From Steinernema hermaphroditum (taxonomy: Eukaryota > Nematoda > Chromadorea > Rhabditida > Steinernematidae): a stretch of 64,000 nucleotides of DNA. Under the pieces are notes generated by a model. That model was given only the letters and a program-made list of their open reading frames with translations, had not been told where the DNA came from and searched no databases. Below, one piece after another: positions 10,862 through 23,100 of the stretch. Both the position numbers and the translations under genes were made by a program. The number at the start of each line of letters is the position of its first letter. Position 1 is the first letter of the stretch. The stretch spans positions 930,001 through 994,000 of the forward strand of contig CM059621.1 in NCBI GenBank assembly GCA_030435675.1, read 5' to 3'.

Positions 10862-13800
10862 GTTGGTTCATTAGAAGTTTTATTATGTTTAAGTGGGACG
10901 CAGAACTATCGGTACTAGGAGTACCAATCACAACTCTTCTAGAGTATCTCGTATTGGTAATCGAATCAAGAAAAATTCTTCAGTCAAAAATGTATAATCG
11001 ATTACGTGACGGTAATCCAAAGATAAGGAGAGGTTTCATTGTTTGCACGGGTACATAGAATGATGTATTTATTGTTTTTCTTAGAGATCATAATGTGACG
11101 ACGGCAATAATGATTCTATCCTTTGTGAATTTCTAAAGCGTTTACCTATTTTTGGATGTTTTTGAAAGGTCAGTACTGCTCAGTGTTCCTAAACGAACAA
11201 AGTAAGTTTTTATTATGATGAAGGAGCTTAGGCTTACTCAGCTCTGTAAGATATGAACCACTGCTTATTCTCGTACCAGGGGGTATCGTATTCTACTTTT
11301 CTTACTTTGTATAAACGAGTCAGATTTTGAAGAAATCGAAAGACTCTATTCGATAAATGACAACTTGTTCTCTACAGAGCAGTAACGAAATGTAGACCGC
11401 TCAAAACAAAAGATCATTTTGAACCAAATCCAACAGAAGCTGGTTTTCTATTGGACCGTTTTCACCAGATTTTGACCCTACTACTGACAGTTCCTATCAG
11501 CTCCCTTATCAGTGAGTCATTCCAGTCAGTAGCCGTAAACATGACCATCATTCTTTTATAAAAACCGGTTTAAGAACTCAAAAGAATGTGAGAAGGGGTT
11601 GCCCCTCTGAAGGACCAAGCTTTTTGAAAATGTTGTACATAGATCTTTTTGGATATCTAAAATCGATCGTGACCGTTGACATTTGGGCCCGATTACATCA
11701 AAACTGACCTAATTTGACTCGTTTTATGACTGTCATCATATAGGACCCGAATTTCGTTAGGTGTATTTTGTATCAACCACTGTTTAGTCGATGGATTTAC
11801 TATCCCATCGACGATTTTTGACAATGTAATACAAGAGTTTTCACTTCCTGAATCGCTTTCTACGCGATCTTCTTCGGATACCCCTATCACATTACCAGTG
11901 ATCCCAAAAAACGACTCCATGCTACTGCTACCAGTTTCTTTGTGCTTCGGTCTGCACGTTCCCAGCGCCGTACGATCTCCTCTCTCTTGCACAATACCTC
12001 CAAAACCAGTCGGCGCCGTCCAAATCGCCCTGTGCGCTCCTCCTTATCTCCCGTGTTCATCTGACACCTGGTTGTCATGTATCCGTCCGGGCGGTGGATG
12101 TGTCAGAGAAGCGGTAAATCCGCCGATCGACCATTAGGGCTGGGTGCGCGGCAATGGTGTCAAGGCTGGCGGTTTGATGGCGATTTGTGGAGGCGGCGAA
12201 CACTTGAACGGCGACACTTGTCCGGTGAGAGAACATGAGATCAGTATCCGGGTGGCAAAACACCTGTGGGGGGGCTGGGAGGAAGAGATCGGGAGCGTCT
12301 TCCTTGATAGGGGTTTAGTTGTCGAAGGATAATTTTAGATCAAGAATTTTAGTGCGGGAGGGTAGCACCAAAAAGAGGGCCACTTTTGGCATCCAGAGTT
12401 TGCTGCTGAAGGTGAAAATTTGGATGCAGTCAAAGGTTGAAAATGGATATTTCTCAAGGAAAATTATACATAATTAAGGAGCTCAAAAGCAGACAGTATT
12501 TCGGTTAGCAAGTTGCTTACAGGGCTCGGTGTCATTCGATAAGCAACGAATACACAAATAAGTCGCTTTTAAATTCAGGTCAATTATATGCATAAATCCC
12601 TAAGCTTTCTCTTAATTCAACAGAAAGGAACTTAGCCTGAAAGCACTTGATACAAAAGTAAATCATTGCCTGTAGGCTAGAGCATACTTGAGGGAAAATG
12701 GTGGCTTTAGTGAAACTGCAAAATATGATCTAGAATTTGATCGCTTAGACTTGAACCATAGAAAAATTAAAACTATATACACACATTTTGATTGGTCTTC
12801 GACTGAAAATCTTAACCGTTTACGGTTATTACCAGGAACCGAATCCGTAGGTGTGATTAGAAAATGCTTCCGATACCAACTGGCACCACGGTAAGAGGTT
12901 GGGATCCGCCCGCAGAAATTTTTCTTTGTATGTTTTCTACTGTTTTCTTCTAACTGATACCAGTTTTGAACCGGGTGAACCCTTTTTATGATTTCACGTT
13001 TTCCACTGGAAACAGTCATTGGAAATGAATTTTACCCTTTCTAACATTCATGTACATTCTTTTCTGTTCCATTTTCAACTATTCGGGAATCCATTTCCCT
13101 CCGACGCCTGAGGCAGAGATGATTCACCCACCGAGTGACGCCAGCGAGCGCCATTCCATGCCTCAGTTGCATAAACGCATGTATAATAGACGAAGCCGGG
13201 AGAATCCGCAAAAGTGAGCGCAGAATAGCCCTTGGCAGAACACGTTTTCGACGCTGTTTTCGTGACGATGACTCAGCGGACAGTCGATTGGAGCCAATTA
13301 CAATTGCCCACATGTGGCTTTGCTGCTTCCGAGATCCAATTTATACAGCCTGCGCAAGTTCTAATGCGTTCGGGACAAACTCATCAAAGACGTCCGCCGC
13401 GCGGACCCAATTTAATTATTGCCCCTTTTCTGAGATGGTGCCCGAGGAGACGGGGCGCCGTGCACCGCGGTGGGGGTAAACACGGATTCGTTTTGTTTTC
13501 GTTTCGAAGCGATTCTATTTGCTTTTGGAATTATTGAGCGTTCGAAATGAGCATTCGATAATGCTGGACTGGGCGATGGTTACATGGCCCGGTGGGGGTC
13601 ATTGATATCTGCGAGAGAGGAGAAGGGAGACAGTTATGGTCTTAAGAAATCCAGGAATGGGATCACTAACGCTGAGCAATAGACCCATTGTAAACAATAA
13701 CTTCCATAAATATAAAAGTAATGAATGGTGATACAAATAGGTCTTAGTATTGGGATGTATCTTCTGGAAGGCTAGCTCACGAATACAACAAAACACAGTC

Positions 13801-14454
13801 TGAATATGCCGATTTCATAATAGTCAGTCGGGGCAAATCCGGGTGCGATTTTGTGATGTATCGCTCCCAAACAGACTACCTCAAAATTAGTTCTATGGAC
13901 CACTTTTTCACCAGTGTTTTGCCTTGCTCGACCAGTTTCCAAAGTGCACTGGATTTACAAGCATTCTTAACACCCACTCAAACACAATGAAGAATAAAGA
14001 ACCGGAATTTACGCCTTTGAGTGTTTGCGTGTTTACATTTGATGTCTGTCTGTATTGTCTTTTATGTGAACTTTCAATTAATTGGTGTCATATCATTGCG
14101 ATATCTACAATGGGTGTCGTATCAAAACTGCGAAATGTGAGAAAAGAAAAATGAGAAATTTTGATGTTGAGAGGTTGCTTTTTAAATCTTGACTGAGGAG
14201 GGAACCTTCCACAATGTCCGCCTCATATCAAGCTAATAAGGGCAAACTATGGGCAAACGGCAGGCCTAGATGAGTACATATATTGTTTAAAAAAGGAAGG
14301 GAGATAAAGTTATGGACATCTATGTATAAACGTGGCATCAGCGCCATAGTGGCATCTGTCGATATGGTTATTGCATCTGTCTACTATGTTTTGCTCGAGG
14401 CCATCGGTTCGAATCCACGCTTCTTTTCGTCTTTTTCTTTCAACCTCACTACTA
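10862..14454. other. No gene recognised; two GC-rich islands
   Basis: GC-rich islands at roughly 11.93-12.28 and 13.08-13.50 kb stand out from the AT-rich surroundings. Both are open in several frames on both strands without splice support, which fits regulatory DNA better than coding DNA. A decayed arm of the foldback family (GGTTGGGATCCGCCCGC) lies near 12896-12925. Nothing else is recognised. Confidence 0.45.
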
Positions 14455-14727
14455 GGGATGCACCGGAACGGAAACCGGAACGAACCGGAATCAGTCAGAA
14501 GGTCCCGGGTTCGAATCCACCCGCAGGCCAAACTTTTTTTATGTAGTTTTTCCGCACGTTTTTCCATAAATTTAAATTTTTCTTACGTAGAATCAGACAA
14601 TCAAACAGTTTCCAGAATGTTATGTCAAAAAAATACGAAAATAAAAAAGTTTTGCTCGCGGGTGGATTCGAACCCCGGACCTTCTGACTGATTCCGGTTC
14701 GTTCCGGTTTCTGTTCCGGTGCATCCC
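14455..14727. mobile_element. Foldback MITE with tRNA-like arms, copy 1
   Basis: About 270 bp, flanked by TA on both sides. The left arm starts GGGATGCACCGGAACGG and runs about 85 bp through AATCAGTCAGAAGGTC and the B-box-like GGGTTCGAATCCACCCGC into CAAACTTTTTT. The right arm is its near-perfect reverse complement, so the whole element could fold into a long hairpin with about 100 bp of AT-rich loop. There is no open frame of its own. Each arm resembles the 3' half of a tRNA. Related copies lie at 48738 and 50115. Confidence 0.75.
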
Positions 14728-16110
14728 TACTCACTACGTATGAAAAACAGTTATCACGCTTGTAGGTTTTTGTTGAAAGCGCAAAAACTGCTTTTCATAC
14801 GTTGATTTCGATATTTTGACCGATATTCACAATGACTCTGTGATACGGCATGTGACATATACAAAAGAACGAAATATGCACTGATAACGCAGTTAGATCC
14901 CACAGAACCCGGATCATGGACCACTAATCGTTCCAATTCCCTAAGCTACACATGCCATAAATTACTCGCCGCGCGAGAGTTTTTCTCTGGCGCCAGTCGC
15001 AATTTGTGAACGAGTTTCTTCGTCGAATCGTCGGGGTCGTCGAGTAATTTATTAAACAAAGCGGGGGGCGATTCAGAGATTGTGACGATTAGAAATGGAG
15101 ACTGATAGGTGTGCGCAGGAAGTTGTCTGTCTTCGGCGATCGCTAGTCTCAGTGATTTGGCGAAATGTGCACTTTCGATGCATAGAGGGGAAGGCACGTA
15201 GTGGGGAAATTTGGGGTTCTGCTAGCTGCTTGGAACAGGGTAGAATCCTTCATAGGACAATCCAGCTTGATGACAAGGTTCTGGGTTAGCGTCCATAAGG
15301 AGTGTTTGGTAGCATTCTGCATGCATTTTCCCATTTATGGTCCCATCGTTATCTTGGATAGGGCCAACGTCTCCGGCCCGTAGGTCATTGCCGGTAAGAG
15401 TATATTCGAACATTTTTGGATTATACCTTTTGATCGTGACTCTCATTGTTTCCTACCGTTTATCCACTCTGCTCTGAAGAACAAGCCAACCTCCATACAA
15501 AATGCTACCTAACAATCTCGTGCGGGTCTTATGCAGGTTCTTCTTGTAACAGTCCATTTTAACCATCCTTCCATCGTCATCAACACCGCCACGCCCATTC
15601 GATTTTTGCAAAATGCACTTAATCTTGCCCTCTTGACCAACCAATCATGCGGGTTTTTTATGAACACGCTCTCGAAATAAGCCCTCTTCACATAAATCAC
15701 CCTCTATTACGACCCCTTCCGCCCGCCGACGACGACCCACAACTCGACGGACGGCGGCGAACTCGTATAAATCATCTGTATAATTGAGTGCGATGGCGAC
15801 GTGGATAGGGCGCTGAGGAGGGATCTACCTAATTGGCGGAAATAATTACGCGCCTTTGATGTGGGATACTTCAAGGATGTGCGTATAAGTACCGGATAGT
15901 TGAGCGCCTTCCAGGTATAAATGCCTTGAGTCCATGACCCACATTTTGGTATATTCCAGCTTTGGCTAAATACAGGAATATAGGAAGATGTTAGCCTAAG
16001 TTGAAAATGACCATTATCTGCGATTTCCGACCTAGGTCGGTACAAAAATAGCACTTCTGTAATCTTCATTAAAAAGGCTAATAGTGATTGTTTTACCCAA
16101 TCAATTCTGC

Positions 16111-16187
16111 GCTCAGGTGGTCGAATGGTAGTGCTACGCATTTGTATTCCTTGGGTCCCGGGTTCGGTCCCCACTGGGAACCTAAGT
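16111..16187 (+). repeat. tRNA-like sequence (pseudogene or tRNA-derived SINE)
   Basis: An A-box-like segment (TGGTCGAATGGTAGTGC) and a B-box-like segment (GGGTTCGGTCCCC) are correctly spaced. The flanking heptamers GCTCAGG and CCTAAGT pair with one mismatch, as an acceptor stem would. The anticodon stem does not form, so it is unlikely to be a working tRNA. Confidence 0.4.
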
Positions 16188-17126
16188 TATTTCCTGCAAA
16201 TCAGCGTCTTTTTATTTAGATTTTTGTCCGTTCCTCGCCTTTTTTGGGCTATAGTACACTCATATTATATACAGAATTTACGAAGCAATCCATCGGAGAC
16301 CGTTTTGGTCGGTCTATTTCCAAAACATCTCTATCGATACACCTCCGCACATGCTCTATTATTCTTCCACTGTCCTCAGCTATACAACATCAACGGCCAA
16401 TCCCCATTCAACAACACATCGATCACGCGGAGTCCGCGAAAACTCAACTTCAAAAGATGACTAATTGGATCTTCCCCCCATCCCCATTCCATTCTTCTGC
16501 GCAACAAAAAAATCGAACGCCCGTGCGGAAACCCCCTTTCCCCGCAGCGGCATTGTTCAAGACGCCGCTTATCGGCATGATCGGCCGACAGGTGCGACGG
16601 CCCGGCGATTTATTTATGATATCGGCGTCTCATCATTTTCTCACACCAACCAGCCGCCACGGCTAGCTGAGGCGGCGCCGGTGTATCATCTTGCAAAGCC
16701 TCATCGAACCGGACGTCGAGGTCAACCACGCCCGCGCGCATAACCCTCTTACCTTCCGCCACCCTCAGCGACGGTACTCACCACCAGCCAGCAGCAGCAG
16801 GTCTAACACGCCGCTGACCACCAATTCCCGACGCACGACGACGCGAAACAAACACAGAACTTCTTGGTGCGCGTCGTCGACGACCGCATCGTGGCTCTCC
16901 AATAGTTGTTATCTGTTCATCTCGCGCGCCACTGCATTTGATCATCATCGACCGTCCACGGCGAATAGTTAGTTATCCGCCCATCTACTACCCGTCCGTC
17001 CAGTTCGGACTGTGACTGACCTGTCACGACCCACGCGAACATCACCCAGCATCATTTCGACGACCTCTTCCTTTCGATTATTGACAATGCGCATGAAGAG
17101 AAGTGACTTCTGATCATCATCACAAA

Positions 17127-20124
17127 ATGCATCGGAGTTACTCTACCGCGCAGGTCTATCCCGTCGTGGGTGGTCGTTGGTTCCAGAGCACTTATTCTCT
17201 GAATGTCATTCCCGAGGAGGAGGGCTGCTTTGTGCCCGTCCGTCATCGACCGAATTTTGGTACTGTTTTATCGTCTTTTTTCTACTCGCTCGATTTATTA
17301 TTTAATTGGCTTTTTTATTCGGACTTTAACGCTTCCAGATGGCTACTTCGCTTCGCTATTTTAAGTGTAGATTGACACAATAAGTGATATTTCTGATGTT
17401 CGGTCCAATGTGTAAAGGAGATTAGCACTTGGTGAAACATTGCTTTTGAGAACGCTTAACACCGAGGTGCTAGATCTCACCTATAACGGTCTCTGTATGA
17501 AAATCTCGCGAATAGATTATGGTCGTTTTCTACAGCATGTATAAGGATATGAATATTAGGAGTCTGGTGATCAATCTTACCCTTCCATGTAGTTTTTCGT
17601 GATCTCCTTGAGGTCGTCACAAAATTTCTATACCAACTACATTATGGCCTAACATGGCGCTTGGTATTAAGACGACCATCTGTTCATCCTTCCTTTCTTT
17701 GATTTACTGTTTGTTTGACCGTCTTCATTTAACGATTTTAGTGATTGTTCTGCTATATTTTCCATGTCATGGGGAACGTAATGATCCAAACTTATCAAAA
17801 GTTAGTGGTCCACTAAAGAACTCATAGTAGATGCTGTACGGAAGTTCAGTGAGCAGTTCTAAGGCCCTGTAAGGTGCCGAAATATTGAGTGATTTTCTTA
17901 CATTTGGGACCAAAACAAATATCTATTTATAAGCCAAGGAATCTTATCACGCCCACATACATTTGACAGATGTGTGAAAAGCATTGTCTGTGCCAGATGT
18001 GCACAACTTTGGGGAAGTGTCAGGTCGGAGATGTCTCTGATCAGTATTGGTAATCATCTTTTAAAGTTTGTGTCTTCGTTGAAAATCCATCAACACTCAC
18101 TGTCACAAATCTCTGCTTACATCTGTCACCCCATTCATCTCGCATCTTTAGATAACGTCTACGACCAGCCGGACGAAGGCACCGAGAGCCTGGATCGTCG
18201 TTACTGGCAGCACAAGCAGTTGAGTCGCAATCGGCATCATGGCAGCACGCACGACATCATGGCGACAAGCATGCCGCCGCCATCCACGAATTACACGCCG
18301 GTGAGTTGACCTTCGTCGCCGCTTTTTCCGATAGGCCCCTTGCCGAAACGGAAGATCGTATCGCTAAACTGGTTTCCGTTGCGCGGTGAGGGGTTTTACA
18401 AAAGAAGGAAAAGGGAGGAAGAACTGAGTGAATCGATGGGTTTGGAAAGGTCAATGTGTGGGAACATCTCATGGGGAGTTAGGGAAGAAAATATTAGTTT
18501 TAACACTTCCCATTGTCATCTAGAAATCGATGTTTTGTGGATGGAATGTTCGTGAAAATTGGGCAATGCGAGCCACTGCCAGGCTATCCTAAAATGTGAT
18601 CATTTTGACTTCTAAATCGGCCTCACTTTGGGGGCTATAGGGACAGATCATAAACAAGCATAATCACCATTTGACACCGCTTCGAACATGAGCCTCTAGG
18701 ATTGACACAGTCTGCGGAATAATGATAATGCAACCCTGCTCTTTGAGGTTTTCAAGATAACATTTCCTTAAGAAAGAGGGTGGCGCTATCATTATATAAC
18801 AGTTTCCGAGTGAATTCCACTGTTCCCTTACATCTCTTCGGCGTGCAAAATTTGAAACTGTGCCTTGTGGATACCAACACTCCACCTCACTATCATCTTT
18901 AGAGCTTTTAGCGCTGAGAAATAGGTTATCCGCTGGCCCACCTTACGGCATTATTCGTAAAAAACGAAGTACATAGTCGACCAATTTTTGGCTAAACGTC
19001 TGTCAAGCGCCGTCCGCCTAGATTTGTGGTCTAGAAGCTGATTGTAGTGTAGAAGCTGATTGTTGTCTAGAAGCTGATGTTGTTGTAGATGGAATTCTCA
19101 TGGAAATTGGACAATGTAAGCGACTGCCAAGCTATCACAAAATGTGATCATTTTGATTTCATAATCGGCCTCACTTTGGGGGCTATAGGGACAGATCATA
19201 AACGAGCATAATAAACATTTGGCACCGCTTCGAACATGAGCCTCCTAGGATTGACACCGTCTCTTGAATAATAATAGGGTCACCCTGGTTTTCGAGGTTT
19301 CTAGGACATTGTTTTCTGAAAATCCTGAAAACAGGGTAGTCGTATCATTATGAAACGGACTGTATTGTATTGTATAGTTTATGATTTATAAGATTTAAAA
19401 GGATTTCTTGGATTAGCGCATTGTATCCGAATGGGCTCCACTTGGACTTGCCTAGTTCTTAACTGTACTTTACGGAAACCACAACGCTCTCTTAGGGTCA
19501 GGAAATAGGCTATCCAGTGGTCCACTTTACGACATTATTCGTAAAAAACGAAGCAGTCGTCCAATTTTTGGCTAAACGTCTGTCAAGCGCCATCCGCCCG
19601 CTCATACATCACCTCGGCCTCTCGCGCATAATCCATCGATCATCATCTTCTGTTGTACACGGCGCGGCAACAAACAGTCGTCCGAGATTTTTGCATCTTC
19701 TTCTCCGCCCGCCTGGGGACAGCCTGCCACCGGCCGCTATCAAAACGCGATAACAGCCCTTCTTTTTCGCCTAATTATAAGACCAACGGCGCCGGCGTAG
19801 CGTTGCTGTAAAGCCTTATCTTCGTCTCAGTGCACAGCCCATCGATGACCACTTGAGATGCGATCCGATCTGCTCCTCTTGAAGGTGTCCGTCTAATCTT
19901 ACCGGTTGGCTAATCGTCTTCGGTTTCAGGAAGGCCCAGGCGTCGCGCTCATCGACGAACCGACCACGCCGCAGAAGCTAGCCGTAAGTGGATATTCTCA
20001 AACGGTGGAATATCGCTTCGTTTCAGAATTTCTTCGCGAGACCCTTCCGCAATGCGAATCCACTCAAACGAACGAAAAGTGTCTCGAAATTGGATCGGAA
20101 CCGATGCGCCAGTGAACTCGTTCG
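17127..20124 (+). CDS. gap-2: gap-2 exons 1-4: N-terminal region and basic LKRTKS segment
   Basis: Four exons join in phases 1, 0, 0 and 2. Exon 1 ([12 protein letters not shown]...) ends in ...RPNFG, and exon 2 supplies NVYDQPDEG. Exon 4 follows an intron of only 43 nt (19984-20026) and encodes [20 protein letters not shown], then KLDRN. This matches the conserved basic segment (SIKRTKSQ.KLDRN) that precedes the PH domain in vertebrate RASAL2 and SynGAP. Exon 4 ends CG before GTGAGT, and its two leftover bases are completed by the exon 9.3 kb downstream. The stretch is rich in Ser and basic residues and probably lies outside any fold until the PH domain. Confidence 0.85.
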
Positions 20125-23100
20125 GTGAGTCTTTTATGTTCTAAGAGCTTAAAAACCTTTTCGGTCCACGGGTGGTAATTGGAAATGTACAGGCTCCGAC
20201 CTTGACACATCAGTGTTGTCGGCACGCAATTCTGAGGAGGTAATTTTAAGGTTATGCGTGAGTGACGGGAGTCAGTCACCTTGACGGCGTAATGAGATGA
20301 GTGCCAATCATAACTTTGAGGGATGATGGGGAAGGGGACCATATAAGTCTTTCTCAGGGAAGTAATTTAGATAATTAGCCATGCTGCCGCATTCTGTTGT
20401 TTGACATACTTACAGAGAACGCACCGGTTAGTGATGTGCATGATGAAAAACAATAGTCCTCAGTGAGTGTGTAAATGTGTACGCAAAAGAAGCTGCCCTC
20501 GCCCTTTGAAAACAAGATTTCAATATTATAGTGGACTATTAATTGATATATATAGTTTATGTGTAGACATCAGATACCATTGGGTGGCTTAGTCGGTAAA
20601 GAGCTTGCCTAGAGCTTTCCAGACCCTGGTTCGCATCCTTGCTGGCTTTTTTCCTTTCTAGGAACTTACAAATCACATTTTTGTTGACGCTGATACATTT
20701 CTGTCCGCATCACTTACACATCTCTTGAATACACATATCGCAAATAGTAAATGCGCATCAGTAAGCTGTTTTGAACAATGGAACCTATTTGAAACATAAC
20801 ATTGACTGGGTTGCCCTTTAGTTTTGCATCCAGCTCTATAACATTGACTTCAAATTCTTCTCCTTTTATTTGTGGGTAAAATATATCGCCCATTCAGGAC
20901 ATCTAATTTCTGACATCTGCGAACTGATCATGTAAAATTAGGCAAATCATCTACTAAGACCATTAGAAACGAGCTCTAGGTCTCCTGGGAATCTGTGGCA
21001 GACCAGGTGGTCCTTTTTTCTTCAGCCTCATTTCACGCACCTGTTACATCGTGCAAGAGAACGGGATAGGTATCGCGCATATGTGCTAAGCTCTTATAAG
21101 TGTTCTGTCTGTAGTCTACGCTGTATACTTTTCCATTCATTATCAACGACTAACACTTCACGATGTGATTGCGCTATTATTGTAGTTTTTGTAGGTATAA
21201 GTTAAATCTTTTCGATTCGAAAGTTTGCGTGGTTTTCTGTAGCCAGTGGTAAAAGCTGGGACACGCAAGAATCTATGGTCGGGTAAAAGTTTCGTGTTTT
21301 GAGTTATTAGTATTGGTATGCTGCAGGTTGCGGGTTCGACGCCGGCCGGGAACAAACCTTTTTGTTTTACATGAATTTGTGGCAAGGTACCATTTAAATT
21401 TTTTTCTGCGTTTCAGTAGCTATAGAACAAATCTATTACAGTACAAAGAACGTGTTTTTTTAAGTTATACAGGGTTATCGGAAAGTTCTGCAACATTTTT
21501 TGCAATGCTAATTTTCGCAATTTTTCGGAGTTTTTGCGCGTGTTTCTCGTTATATTCGTGTTGCGCGACTCTTTTTACCCTTATATTCGCTGTCAATAAT
21601 GCTGTATTAGCTGTTATTCAGGGTAAAAATGGTTTCCGAAAGTGTGCGTTGCGCGATCGTTGAGCTCCATTGCGGCGGAAGCTCGAATCCCGAGATTTGC
21701 AAAGCCCTCAAACTTCGCCGAGATGCCGTCAAACGCGTGGTGGATCGATTTTGGGAAACTGGCGACGTCCAGGACCGTCCCCGAAGCTGAAGAAAAAAGA
21801 CTGCAAGAACCCCACGAGTCCGAGAGGCCGTTCGGAAGATGATCAAGCGCAATCCCGAGCGATCCATCATGAAGCTGGCCAAGAAGTACAAAATCGGCTA
21901 CGCATCGATGCACAAGCTTGTCACCGAGGATCTCCAGCTCAAGAGCTACAAAATCAGCCGCGGACACCTGCTAACCGAAGCGAAAAAGGCCGAACGGCTT
22001 CAGAAGTGCAAGAAGCTGAGAGCCGAGAGCCGCGGGTCCGGATTTGCCAATGTGGTCTTCTCCGATGAGAAGATTTTTACCATCGAAGCGGTCCACAACT
22101 CCCAGAACCATCGCCAGCTGCTTCCGAAGGGTTCTTCACGCACGAAGCGCGTTGAAAGAAGCCATTTCCCTGCCTCGGTGATGGTTTCAGCCGGAATCTG
22201 CGCGACCGGAAAAACACCCCTGGTTTTCGTCGAAAAAGGGGTGAAAATCGACTCTCTGGTGTATCAAGAAGAGATCCTGGCAAAGAATCTGCTCCCCTGG
22301 GCCGAAAAACAGTTCCCGGACCACGATTGGGTGTTCCAGCATGACTGGGCACCCGCCCACGGATCCAAATCAACGATGAGCTTCTTGGAAGACCAAATCC
22401 CATGGTTTTGGGACAAGTCAGTTTGGCCCTCAAACTCGCCGGATTTAAACCCGATGGACTACGCGATTTGGTCCATTCTGGAGGAAAAGGCCTGCCGAAG
22501 AAGACACGCCACCGTGGACGACTTGAAGCGCGATCTCCTGGCCGCTTGGGAAGAAATCAGCGTGGAAACACTCGCGGCGATCGTCAAAGATTTCAAGAAG
22601 CGAGTCAAGGCCTGTATCGACGCTGGAGGAGGCCATTTTGAATGAAATTCACGTTTTATGTGTAATTCAGCGTGCTGAATAACGTAGTATTGTTCGTTTT
22701 TAGAATTAAAATGGTTTTGTTTGAGAAAAATTGTGTTTTTCATGTTGCAGAACTTTCCGATAACCCTGTATGTTCTGAACGCTCTTTAATAAATTTTTGT
22801 GGTTTTCTGATGGAAAGGCCATTGGCCTCTCTCCCCCCGTCTCCACTTCCTCTTCTGCCTGCTTCTACACCAATTATCACACCAATTTGACGCTTTACTT
22901 TACACTAATCTCTCAAAAATGAACTCAGTGTAATGCCATAAATTCCAACGGTCGTCAATGTGCAACACTTGCATAACAAAAAGTGAACAGCACTGCCCGC
23001 CTGCTGCTCAACTGACATGCCGAGGACGACAACCTGTCACCTCCTCGCTTCGAACTTCTCGAGCTCCTCATTACCGCTCGCTGATCCCATCGCAATCGAT

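Noticed and set aside
13135..13537. Two plus-strand frames of 100-114 codons
   Set aside because: Both are open over the same island in different frames, without splice support; more likely regulatory DNA.
14310..14734. Peptides such as GWIRTRDLLTDSG and GGFEPGTF
   Set aside because: These are translations of the tRNA-like arms of the foldback element, a well-known source of false protein annotations.
21614..21967. Minus-strand frames across the transposase
   Set aside because: Shadows of the plus-strand mariner coding sequence.
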